From RPQJ01 sp963732415 (GTDB taxonomy: Bacteria; Pseudomonadota; Gammaproteobacteria; Steroidobacterales; Steroidobacteraceae): a stretch of DNA of 32,812 bases. Positions 16,737 through 23,583 of the stretch are shown here, in pieces; the first letter of the stretch is position 1, and each line of letters begins with the position of its first letter. The notes beneath the pieces are model-generated. The model did not search any database. It was given only the letters and a program-made list of their open reading frames with translations, and was not told the origin of the DNA. The translations under genes were made by a program, and so were the position numbers. Where the stretch lies: positions 1 to 32,812 of the forward strand of contig CAVSZK010000003.1 of the NCBI GenBank assembly GCA_963732415.1, written 5' to 3'.

Positions 16737-17393
16737 CTAAGGATACCCGGCGTTCACCAGGCGGAGCCGAACCGCCTCGTCGGTCGAGAGCTCGCGAATG
16801 GCGTGGTGTGGTACCCCGGACATTATTGCCACGAGTTCGGGGCTGACCCCCATCTGGACAAGGTAGTCTTTCACCTGCCCCGCTACGACCTGCTGGAACG
16901 CTTTCTCATCCGGCACAGGCACGCTGTTGGCCGCACGGTGCGTGCCGAGGAGCGAGCCGGGTTCCAGTGAGCGTCGCACGCCGCCCGCGTAGGCAATCGG
17001 ACAGGCGCTGTAGCACCGGCCTGCCCGCGGCAGCGCGATTCCAGGCGCGCGGGTTCCGACACTGGTCGCATAGCCGCGTTCCCTGAGCGCGCGACCGAGC
17101 GCCATCGCCTCGATCACGTGCCCACCCGGCGAGTCGAAGTACACGACCGCAATTCGCACCCCTTCCGCGTCGAGTACATGCTCGAGCCGTGCGGTCGCGC
17201 CGGTGTCGATGTAGCCCTCGAGGTAGATGAACCAGCGGTCGTCGGACGCCGGCCGGCCAGCGTAGCCGGGGGCCACGGCCGTAATCTTCAAAAAATCGGT
17301 GCCAGGCACCGGTTTTTCGGCAGCCGCCAAACCGGCACCGCAGGCGACCGAGAGCGCCAGGGCCGCCAGGGCCCGCTGTGGATCGATACGCAT
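16737..17393 (-). CDS. Exported ClpP/crotonase-fold protein
   Basis: A 218-residue protein with an N-terminal signal peptide (cleavage likely after GLAAA, about residue 25), so probably periplasmic. The core resembles ClpP/SppA-type serine proteases: VVYFDSPGGHVIEAMALGRALR, then CYSACPIAYAGG with a possible nucleophile S129, and LLGTHR with H152. Such periplasmic ClpP-like proteins are common but uncharacterised. A protease role is suggested by the Ser/His pair and not proven. It is divergent from the crotonase gene across 54 bp and converges on the acyl-CoA dehydrogenase. Confidence 0.75.
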   Translation of the reverse strand: MRIDPQRALAALALSVACGAGLAAAEKPVPGTDFLKITAVAPGYAGRPASDDRWFIYLEGYIDTGATARLEHVLDAEGVRIAVVYFDSPGGHVIEAMALGRALRERGYATSVGTRAPGIALPRAGRCYSACPIAYAGGVRRSLEPGSLLGTHRAANSVPVPDEKAFQQVVAGQVKDYLVQMGVSPELVAIMSGVPHHAIRELSTDEAVRLRLVNAGYP

Positions 17394-17447
17394 GTCAGGC
17401 GATTCTGCGTCATGATTCGCCGATCAGCCAAGGTGAGGAGCAACGCG

Positions 17448-18224
17448 ATGGATGTCCAGGTCGAACAGCGCGACCACCTGCTCGTCATGGGGGTGCGGCG
17501 CCCGCAGAAGATGAATGCGCTCAGCCGCGACATGTTCCACGCGCTCGCGCGGGCCTTCCATCGCCTCGAGCACGATCCGGAACTGTGGGTGGGCGTAGTC
17601 TGGGCAGAGGGACCGCACTTTACTTCGGGCGTGGACCTGAACGACTGGGCCGAGGCGTTCGCGGCGGGGTCCCCGTTCCCGATCGGGGAGGGCGAGATCG
17701 ACCCGTTCTCGATGAGCGGGCCTCGCATGTCGAAGCCACTGGTGATCGCCGTGCAGGGCCGGTGCTATACGTGGGGCTGGGAACTGCTGCTCAACACCGA
17801 GCTTCGCGTGGCCGCCACCGACACGCGCTTCGCAATGCTGGAGGTGAAGCGCGGCTTTTACGCCTGCGGCGGCGCGACGCTGCGGCTGCCGAAAGAGATC
17901 GGTTGGAGCAACGCGCAGCGCTACCTGCTCACCGGCGACGAACTCGGCGCGGAAGAGGCGTACCGACTCGGGCTCGTGCAGCAGCTCTGCGCGCCGGGCG
18001 AGCAGCTGGACGCGGCGCTCGCGCTCGCATCGCGCGTCGCGACGGCGGCGCCGCTCGGCGTGCAGGGCAGCCTGCGCTCCTCGCGCACCTGCATGCTCGA
18101 AGGGGAGGCGGCGGCAGTGGACGTCACGTTCCGCGGGATGGCTGAAGTGATGCGCAGCGAGGACGCGGCAGAAGGTGTTCGTTCGTTCGTGGAGCGGCGC
18201 GAGGCCGTGTTCCGCGGCCGCTAG
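17448..18224 (+). CDS. Enoyl-CoA hydratase/isomerase family protein (crotonase)
   Basis: A 258-residue crotonase. The ATG at 17448 is chosen because of a strong AGGTGAGGAG seven bases upstream. HFTSGVDL provides the first oxyanion-hole segment. The usual GGGCEL is altered to TWGWELLL but keeps its Glu, and a second Glu lies exactly 20 residues later in MLEVKRG, matching the E144/E164 pair of rat enoyl-CoA hydratase. Hydratase activity is therefore plausible despite the divergent loop. It probably acts on acyl-CoA intermediates alongside the nearby acyl-CoA dehydrogenase, though that gene is in a separate transcription unit. Confidence 0.88.
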   Translation: MDVQVEQRDHLLVMGVRRPQKMNALSRDMFHALARAFHRLEHDPELWVGVVWAEGPHFTSGVDLNDWAEAFAAGSPFPIGEGEIDPFSMSGPRMSKPLVIAVQGRCYTWGWELLLNTELRVAATDTRFAMLEVKRGFYACGGATLRLPKEIGWSNAQRYLLTGDELGAEEAYRLGLVQQLCAPGEQLDAALALASRVATAAPLGVQGSLRSSRTCMLEGEAAAVDVTFRGMAEVMRSEDAAEGVRSFVERREAVFRGR

Positions 18225-18431
18225 CGGGGTCCCGCGGCGCTGGCCAGCTGGCGCGTCGGGCCCGGTGTGCCGTTGGCGTCAATGCCGGACATACCTCGAT
18301 CCTGTCAACCGACGGGCTCCTCGCGCGTTCTCTAGGCACATGAGACAACTCTCGGCCCGTACGGGCTGGCGGTTCGTGCTCGCGCCGCAGCAGGACGTCG
18401 ATTCCTGACCTTCCACCCCGGAGTGCACAAG

Positions 18432-19115
18432 ATGCGTTACATACTCATTCTGTTTTCGCTGCTGCTCGGGTCGGCTCTTCCGGCCAACGCCCAGGTCAGT
18501 ATCGGCATCGGGACGCCAAACCTGAGCATCGGCATCAACATGCCGGGCTACCCGGAGTTCGCAAGGGTTCCCGGCTACCCCGTCTATTACGCGCCGCGGG
18601 TCGGTCTCAATCTCTTCTTTTACGATGGCCTGTACTGGGCGTACCAGGGCGACAACTGGTACGCGAGTTCCTGGTACAACGGTCCCTGGGGCATGGTGTC
18701 GCCGATGTACGTTCCCGCGTACGTGCTTCGAGTGCCGGTGCGTTACTACCGAGTGCCGCCACCGTATTTTCGCGGGTGGCCGAAAGATGGGCCGCCGCAC
18801 TGGGACAAACATTACGGCAAGCACTGGGAACAGGAGAGGCATGGCTGGGACCACTGGGACCGGAACTACGCACCCCGCGCCGCACCACTACCTGTCTACC
18901 AGCAGCATTACTCTGGTAACAGGTATCCTCATGCGGACCAGCAGCCGATGTATCGAGGCGAGTACTACCATTACCAGCCGAGTGATCCTGTCGTCAGGCA
19001 GTATTATGAGCAGGAGACCGTGCGCTACAAGCAGCACGCGCAGAAGGAATCCAAGGGCGGAAATGGCCAGGGCAACGACAAGGGCAAGAAGAATGGACAA
19101 GGACACGACGACTAG
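18432..19115 (+). CDS. Exported Tyr/Trp-rich protein of unknown function
   Basis: A 227-residue protein from ATG 18432 with a CGGAG ribosome binding site; a GTG nine bases upstream would also be in frame. A signal peptide ends near LPANAQ. The mature part is rich in Tyr, Trp, Pro and Gly, with aromatic stretches such as NLFFYDGLYW and SSWYNGPWG, then His/Trp-rich segments, and ends in a Lys/Gly/Asn-rich tail likely to be disordered. Similar proteins are annotated as hypothetical in many Proteobacteria. It is the first of three closely spaced plus-strand envelope genes. The function is unknown. Confidence 0.75.
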   Translation: MRYILILFSLLLGSALPANAQVSIGIGTPNLSIGINMPGYPEFARVPGYPVYYAPRVGLNLFFYDGLYWAYQGDNWYASSWYNGPWGMVSPMYVPAYVLRVPVRYYRVPPPYFRGWPKDGPPHWDKHYGKHWEQERHGWDHWDRNYAPRAAPLPVYQQHYSGNRYPHADQQPMYRGEYYHYQPSDPVVRQYYEQETVRYKQHAQKESKGGNGQGNDKGKKNGQGHDD

Positions 19116-19133
19116 CTCGCGGGAGACCGTGCA

Positions 19134-19355
19134 TTGAACGCCGTCAAGCTCGTGGCAGTCGTGTTGCTCGCGGCCGGCACCCTCGGTCTGGTGTATGGCG
19201 GTTTCAACTACACCAAGGAAACCCACGAGGCCAGGCTCGGGCCGATCGAGTTCTCGGTGCAGGAAAAGCAGCGGGTCAACATTCCGGTCTGGGCCGGCGT
19301 GGGTGCGATCGCGGTCGGCGGCCTGCTGCTGCTGTTCGGCGGCAGGAAGCACTAG
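19134..19355 (+). CDS. Small two-TM membrane protein (DUF3185-like)
   Basis: 73 residues with a TTG start, chosen because no ATG or GTG is available near the N-terminus and GGGAG precedes it by about ten bases. It has one TM helix at 4-24, a polar loop that starts with FNYTKETHE, and a second helix at 52-68 ending in FGGRKH. The pattern resembles short DUF3185-like membrane proteins. It begins 18 bases after the previous stop and ends eight bases before the next gene, so the three are probably cotranscribed. Confidence 0.65.
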   Translation: MNAVKLVAVVLLAAGTLGLVYGGFNYTKETHEARLGPIEFSVQEKQRVNIPVWAGVGAIAVGGLLLLFGGRKH

Positions 19356-19363
19356 GTACCGCA

Positions 19364-19879
19364 GTGCCTGGCTGGCAACGGATGCTCATCGCGCTGATTC
19401 TCGCGCTTGCGTCCCAGATAGGAGTACTGGCGGGGCCGGTTCCCGCGGCTGCTGCGGAGATCGGCTACCTGCTCGATTACGTCGGGCGATCGGGCTGCGA
19501 GTTCTACCGTAACGGCGCCTGGCACGATCCAGCAGCGGCACAGGCCCACCTGCGCGACAAGTATGAAGCTCTGGCGGCACGCGGTCAGATTGCGACTGTC
19601 GACGACTTCATCGAGAAGGTCGCGACGAAGAGCATGCTGAGCGGAAAGGCCTACAAGGTGAAGTGCGCTGGCGGCCAGGAGATTCAGACCGGCGAATGGC
19701 TGCGGCAGGCTCTGGCACGGTATCGCGCGAATAGCACGCAGGGCAGGGTCATCTCAGCATTCGATTTTCCGGCGAGGGCTCGGGCCCTGACTCAGTCGAC
19801 CAGCCTGATCGGCGGCAACCCGGTGATGTGCATGGTCCCGTCCTCGATGCGGACGTCGTCCTCGCTCCGGACCTCGTAG
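19364..19879 (+). CDS. DUF5329-like periplasmic protein with a run-on C-terminus
   Basis: 171 residues (GTG start; an ATG at 19382 is an alternative). A signal peptide ends near PAAAAE. The mature domain contains IGYLLDYVGRSGCEFYRNG and VATKSMLSGKAYKVKC, features of the DUF5329 family. The recognisable domain ends near QALARYRANS, at about residue 127. The remaining 45 or so residues have different composition, and 88 bases overlap the 3' end of the convergent ketoacyl synthase. The original stop may have been lost so that translation runs on. The tail is probably not functional. Confidence 0.7.
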   Translation: MPGWQRMLIALILALASQIGVLAGPVPAAAAEIGYLLDYVGRSGCEFYRNGAWHDPAAAQAHLRDKYEALAARGQIATVDDFIEKVATKSMLSGKAYKVKCAGGQEIQTGEWLRQALARYRANSTQGRVISAFDFPARARALTQSTSLIGGNPVMCMVPSSMRTSSSLRTS

Positions 19880-21624
19880 TCGAACCGATAGACGATCTCG
19901 GCCGTGCCGGTGGTGAGCGCGTGGTCCCATCGCGCGGCCTGTCGCAGCGTGGTTTCATTGTGTTCGCGCCATTTCGCGAGCGCGGTGCCGCCGTGCCGCT
20001 GCTCGATCCAGTCCATCGCGACGCGCGGCGAGGCGATCGTGGCGGTCGCGTTGTTGCCGCCGAAGCCCTTCGAATTCAGGAACGAGACATCCCACTCCGT
20101 AACCGCGCGTTCCAGCGGCTCGCGCGAGATCCGCAGGTGATCTCGCTCGACGTCGGCCGCGACAGCGTCGATCGTCGCGATGCCCGGCAGCACGCCGTCG
20201 GTGAATACCCCGAGCGACGAGGCAAGCTGGTCGCCGCCGGCCGCCGCCATCGTGTGGCCGACGAAGCACTTGATCGCCGCCACCGGCCAGTCCTCGATCC
20301 CGAACGCAGCGGCGACACCGTTCAGGATCTGCGACTCGGTGGTGCGGTTCTGCGGCGTGCCGGTGCCGTGGGCCTGCACGAAACTGCGACGTCGTACCGA
20401 CTCGTCGCCGTAATCCCTCATGGCCCTCGCGACGGCCTTGGCAACGGTAATGTAGTTGCCGATGCCAGGCGACGAGATCGATTTCTTGTAGCCGTCGGCA
20501 TGCACCAGCACGTCGGTGACCGCGCCATGCACCGTCGCGCCGAGCTCGACCGCAAGCGCATCGTCCATCAGCACCACGTATTGCGCGCCTTCAGCGATTG
20601 TGAATCCGCAGTTCTCCGCGAACGGGCGGCAGGCACGGCGCAGGTCCGGCTCGGTGCGCCCGAGGTGACGGTCGAGGTCGAGCAGCGCCTGGTCTGTGCC
20701 CAGCGCGCCCATGGTCGAGAGGCCCTCGATGACGTCGGGACAGAGCGGCGCCTCTGCGCCGCCGACCAGCGCGATGCGCGAGCGCCCGGACTCGATGTCG
20801 AACATGCCGTGCCGCAGGTTGTAGAGAAAGGTCGCGCAGGCCCCCATGTTGTGGCCGGTCTGCCCGACGCTGCCCAGCAGGTAGGCGTTGATGAAATCGG
20901 CCGGCATCTCGGCGAGGCCCATGGGCAACTGCTTCGAGGTCGGGCGCATTCCGCGGTAGCGCGATCCGAGCAGTCCGCCGTTACCCTCCTGGTCGAGCTG
21001 GCCGAGCGCGCTTCCCGCGTAGACGCTGACCCTGTCTGGCGCCACGTGCCGCATCACCGTGCTCCACGGGATGCCGAGCGACCCGAGTGCGTCATTCGCG
21101 GCGAACAGCGCGATCTGGATCGCACGTGGGTGTCCGCGACCGGCATACAGGGCTTTCGGGTCGAACCCGGTGGGCAACTGGCCCGCTGCGCTTACCGTGA
21201 GCGGTCGCGTGACCGGGAACAGTACTTCGGCGCCATCGTCGACGGTGACCCGTACGCGGCCGGCGACGACCGGGCCCGCGATCCAGCCTGCCGGCAGCGG
21301 TTGCGGCAGGTCGCGTTGGGCGAGATCGAAGGTGACCGGGCCGCGCCCGTCGGCCAGCCGGGCCCTGCAGTTCCACGCGGCCTGGCCCGCGTCGAGAAGC
21401 TGGGGCTCGAGCCCGCGAACCAGCGTGTGCTCGAGGATATGCCTACGCTTTGCGTCGTCGAGTTCGCCCTCGATCCCCATCAAACCTGCCAGCGCCCGGA
21501 ACGTCTCGTCCGCGGCGCCCGTTTCCAGCGCGTCGATGATGGTCCGGCGGTAGCCGTGATGGGCGGAACTGCGGCCCGCTGCATTGATGCCGCCGAAGCC
21601 CACGATGACTGCCAGGGGTTTCAT
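19792..21624 (-). CDS. fabY: Beta-ketoacyl-ACP synthase, FabY type
   Basis: A 610-residue thiolase-fold condensing enzyme with the complete Cys-His-His triad: C263 in GACATFLYN, H419 in QAHGTGTPQN and H457 in VGHTMAAAGG. A conserved N-terminal region (VIVGFGGINAAGRSS..HHGYRR) and the overall length match FabY of Pseudomonas aeruginosa, where FabY condenses acetyl-CoA with malonyl-ACP to start fatty acid synthesis. It is longer than FabB or FabF (about 410 residues). It lies downstream of the RRM gene, separated by three hairpins, so it probably has its own promoter. A long antisense open frame over it is a coding shadow. Confidence 0.87.
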   Translation of the reverse strand: MKPLAVIVGFGGINAAGRSSAHHGYRRTIIDALETGAADETFRALAGLMGIEGELDDAKRRHILEHTLVRGLEPQLLDAGQAAWNCRARLADGRGPVTFDLAQRDLPQPLPAGWIAGPVVAGRVRVTVDDGAEVLFPVTRPLTVSAAGQLPTGFDPKALYAGRGHPRAIQIALFAANDALGSLGIPWSTVMRHVAPDRVSVYAGSALGQLDQEGNGGLLGSRYRGMRPTSKQLPMGLAEMPADFINAYLLGSVGQTGHNMGACATFLYNLRHGMFDIESGRSRIALVGGAEAPLCPDVIEGLSTMGALGTDQALLDLDRHLGRTEPDLRRACRPFAENCGFTIAEGAQYVVLMDDALAVELGATVHGAVTDVLVHADGYKKSISSPGIGNYITVAKAVARAMRDYGDESVRRRSFVQAHGTGTPQNRTTESQILNGVAAAFGIEDWPVAAIKCFVGHTMAAAGGDQLASSLGVFTDGVLPGIATIDAVAADVERDHLRISREPLERAVTEWDVSFLNSKGFGGNNATATIASPRVAMDWIEQRHGGTALAKWREHNETTLRQAARWDHALTTGTAEIVYRFDYEVRSEDDVRIEDGTMHITGLPPIRLVD

Positions 21625-21695
21625 CAGGAGGCCCTCGAGGCACGCGGCCGGGATCGATTGAGAAAGAGTCCTAGATTCGGGAATCCTAACAGCGA

Positions 21696-21716
21696 AACGG
21701 CCCCATTGGGGCCGTT
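21696..21716 (-). terminator. Hairpin 3 downstream of the RRM gene
   Basis: AACGGCCCC-ATT-GGGGCCGTT is a perfect nine-base stem. On the minus strand it is followed by TTCGCTGTT, which is modestly T-rich. It is the farthest of three hairpins after the RRM gene and could terminate its transcript or sit in the fabY leader. Confidence 0.5.
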
Positions 21717-21724
21717 CGCATCAC

Positions 21725-21758
21725 GACGGTCCGCAGCGGAAACCCGCTGTGGACCGTC
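21725..21758 (-). terminator. Hairpin 2 downstream of the RRM gene
   Basis: A 15-base stem (21725-21739 with 21744-21758) and a four-base loop, with a single mismatch that becomes G-U in one RNA strand. This is the strongest of the three hairpins. There is no long U-run. Confidence 0.5.
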
Positions 21759-21766
21759 GATCCAGG

Positions 21767-21780
21767 CCCGCTACTGCGGG
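21767..21780 (-). terminator. Hairpin 1 just after the RRM stop
   Basis: CCCGC-TACT-GCGGG is a five-base perfect stem four bases past the RRM stop codon. With the two hairpins that follow it makes a tandem structured 3' region. Confidence 0.4.
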
Positions 21781-21784
21781 ACTG

Positions 21785-22051
21785 TTACCAGGCGCGGCGC
21801 GGACGGTCAGTCTTGGCCTGGGCCTCGTTGACCTTCAGCGCACGTCCGTCCATCTGGTGACCGTTAAGGTTCTGGATGGCGCGGGCGGCGTCGGCATTCG
21901 GCATCTCCACGAAACCGAAGCCACGCGGCTGCCCGGTGTCACGGTCGGTGATGATGGCGACGGACTCGACGGTGCCATGCGTCGCAAACAGGGTGCGAAC
22001 GGCGGCTTCGTCGGCCGAAAAAGGAAGGTTACCTACGTAGATCTTGCTCAT
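21785..22051 (-). CDS. RRM-domain RNA-binding protein
   Basis: An 88-residue protein that is one RNA recognition motif. RNP2 is IYVGNL at residues 4-9 and RNP1 is GFGFVEM near 45-51. A short basic tail (KTDRPRRAW) follows. The ATG at 22051 starts directly at the domain and has GAGAG upstream; longer frames add unsupported sequence. Single-RRM proteins of this type bind RNA and are often cold-induced in bacteria. The target here is unknown. It is divergent from the IF-1 gene across a 427-bp gap. Confidence 0.92.
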   Translation of the reverse strand: MSKIYVGNLPFSADEAAVRTLFATHGTVESVAIITDRDTGQPRGFGFVEMPNADAARAIQNLNGHQMDGRALKVNEAQAKTDRPRRAW

Positions 22052-22478
22052 TGAAAATACTCTCTGTGGAAGGCCCGTGAGACCGTGCCCAGACGGGCGG
22101 ATCGGTTCCCGGGCGGGGGAACAAGGCATTCGGGGCTGCGCGACTGACATCCCCGGCCAAGGCTCAGGACGACCACAGACGCATGGCAACGGTGCCACGT
22201 GGATCAGAAACTCTTCGGCCTGGTGCTGGGGGCTGGATGGCGCCGGGTTGGCGCTATTGCCCGAAACATAGAAGGAGAAGGGTGACTACCCGGACGCGAC
22301 TATACACATATCCGGGCCCGCGCGCCGGCCTTTTTCCTGTTATTGTGCGCGCGCCGCCTGACGTCGTCGTCAGCTGAAGCGCAACCAGGGCCCTTTAGAG
22401 CCCGCACGCCATCGGCGTCCCGATCCCCGCGCTTCCGTTCATCTCACTGTCAACGGCACCCCGCTGGTTATCAAGGTG
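22052..22478. other. Long divergent leader/promoter region between RRM and IF-1 genes
   Basis: 427 bp with no convincing gene. It contains a comparatively AT-rich patch (CTATACACATA at about 22300-22310 and TTTTTCCTGTTATTGT at about 22331-22346) inside otherwise GC-rich DNA. This is the most likely promoter site for one or both genes. The resulting 5' leaders would be long (more than 130 bases for IF-1, more than 200 for RRM), as is seen in cold-regulated mRNAs. I could not define exact promoter boxes. Confidence 0.35.
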
Positions 22479-22754
22479 ATGAGCTTGGCCAAGGAAGAAC
22501 TGATCGACATGCAGGGCACCGTGAGCCAGGTGCTGCCGGATACGCGTTTCCTGGTCACGCTCGAGAACGGCGTCGAAGTAACCGCCTACCTGTCGGGGAA
22601 GATGCGCAAGCACCGTATCCGGATCCTTGCCGGCGACAAGGTGACGCTCGAGATGTCGCCATACGACCTAACCAAGGGCCGCATCAACTTCCGTCACAAG
22701 GACGAGCGCCCGGCGATGGCCTCGTCGCGGCCGAACTTCTTCCGCAGGCGCTGA
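22479..22754 (+). CDS. infA: Translation initiation factor IF-1 with C-terminal extension
   Basis: A 91-residue OB-fold protein that binds the ribosomal A site during initiation. The core is unmistakable: AKEELIDMQGTVSQVLPDTRF, then SGKMRKHRIRILAGDKV and MSPYDLTKGRI. E. coli IF-1 has 72 residues; this one continues past the RHKDE end with a basic tail, RPAMASSRPNFFRRR. The ATG at 22479 follows AAGG; a TTG at 22485 would give the usual MAKEE start. Extended IF-1 forms occur as second copies in some Betaproteobacteria and relatives, so this may be a paralogue. A perfect stem-loop follows the gene. Confidence 0.95.
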   Translation: MSLAKEELIDMQGTVSQVLPDTRFLVTLENGVEVTAYLSGKMRKHRIRILAGDKVTLEMSPYDLTKGRINFRHKDERPAMASSRPNFFRRR

Positions 22755-22767
22755 TCGGCGGAGACCC

Positions 22768-22799
22768 TGCCGTCGCCAGCGGCGACGGCATTCGTGTTG
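22768..22799 (+). terminator. Intrinsic terminator after infA
   Basis: TGCCGTCGCC-AGC-GGCGACGGCA forms a perfect ten-base stem at 22768-22790, 14 bases after the infA stop. It is followed by TTCGTGTTG, a fairly T-rich stretch for this DNA. Confidence 0.65.
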
Positions 22800-22827
22800 C
22801 CGACACAGGATCCGAAAAGCGAGCGCC

Positions 22828-23130
22828 TCAGGGCTTGGACAACGTCGCCGCAGTTGCCGGCCCACGACTGAGTCGGTCCGCCATTCGTGTCTGCCAGCCC
22901 GGACCCGTCGCCCGCCACCTTTCTATTACCCGTGCCGGCAAGCGAAGCGTTATCAGCTTTCTCGGACTGGGAGACTTTGGACGGCCGCCCCTGTTCACCA
23001 CCGCGCGAGCGAGCATCTCATCCGTCAGGGCCGGCAATTCTGCGTATTCGGCACGTCGGATGGTGTGGGTATCAACCTTCGCCAGGTTCGATTTCAAAGT
23101 ACCGGGCGAGCCGTTCTTTCTCACGGTCAT
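22828..23130 (-). CDS. brnA: BrnA-family antitoxin
   Basis: A 100-residue protein with the BrnA pattern: EYAELPALTDEMLARA in the middle, GRPKSPSPRKLITLRLPARVIERWRATG and GWQTRM toward the C-terminus. The last part is the ribbon-helix-helix DNA-binding domain through which BrnA represses its own operon and pairs with BrnT. Its ATG lies inside the last 59 bases of the toxin frame, the usual toxin-first overlapping order of brnTA operons. Confidence 0.87.
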   Translation of the reverse strand: MTVRKNGSPGTLKSNLAKVDTHTIRRAEYAELPALTDEMLARAVVNRGGRPKSPSPRKLITLRLPARVIERWRATGPGWQTRMADRLSRGPATAATLSKP

Positions 23131-23365
23131 TGGCTTTCCTCATGCTGAATACGTGTCGAACTCTTCCTCGCGGCGTGTAACCAACGACCACCAGGCGCCC
23201 GGACAAGAGCCCGTAACAGATGATCCGGTGCTCTCCATATTCCCTGCGCGTGTCTTCGATCTCCACGGTCGTGCCCGCAAACACGCTGGCGGCATCATTG
23301 AAGTCAAGGCCACGATCGGCCAGGGTGCGTGTCCGCTTCGTCGGATCGAAGGTTATTCGCGCAGG
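23072..23365 (-). CDS. brnT: BrnT-family ribonuclease toxin, start codon unclear
   Basis: The open frame from the TAA at 23366-23368 encodes ARITFDPTKRTRT, then LDFNDAASVFAGTTVEIEDTR and HVFSMRKANDREKERL, the full length of a BrnT RNase toxin. BrnT normally begins MxITFDP, but here the expected Met codon is GCG (23360-23362). No ATG, GTG or TTG occurs before the GTG at 23284, which would give a 70-residue product lacking the first strand and helix. Translation must use a non-standard start (ATA at 23356 or a CTG), or the toxin is disabled. The 3' end overlaps brnA by 59 bases. Confidence 0.75.
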   Translation of the reverse strand, partial: PARITFDPTKRTRTLADRGLDFNDAASVFAGTTVEIEDTRREYGEHRIICYGLLSGRLVVVGYTPRGRVRHVFSMRKANDREKERLARYFEIEPGEG

Positions 23366-23384
23366 TTACTGTAGTTACATTAAC
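23365..23384 (-). promoter_or_regulatory. Candidate brnTA operator
   Basis: GTTACTGTAGTTACATTAAC contains a direct repeat of GTTAC (23365 and 23374) and two nested inverted repeats, TGTA-GT-TACA (23370-23379) and GTTA-CAT-TAAC (23374-23384). It sits immediately upstream of brnT in otherwise GC-rich DNA. Ribbon-helix-helix antitoxins such as BrnA bind short palindromes at this position. Proposed from position and symmetry only. Confidence 0.38.
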
Positions 23385-23583
23385 TGCCGGTGACAAGGCC
23401 GGCCTCAGCCCCAAGACTGATATCCGTGGGCGTCGAAGTCGACGTGCGAACCTGACCAGATTGAAGACTTTCAGTGTTGCGGGTGAGCGAGCGGGTCGGC
23501 ATCGCGGCCGCTGAAACAAGATTCTGAAAGCGAGCGTGGCAGGACCTGGGTCGAGATGGCTCATGCCCTGACCGCGGACCTGT

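Noticed and set aside
18341..18409. 22-codon ORF (MRQLSARTGWRF...) upstream of the Tyr-rich protein
   Set aside because: The ribosome binding site is poor, the peptide has no pattern, and the region is an ordinary leader.
21696..21780. CRISPR-like or repeat array
   Set aside because: The three inverted repeats differ in sequence and have no repeat-spacer spacing; they are hairpins.
19828..21831. 667-codon open frame on the plus strand
   Set aside because: It is antisense to the fabY gene, which has a full catalytic triad. The translation is Arg/Asp/Ala-rich with no motif, typical of shadow frames in GC-rich DNA.
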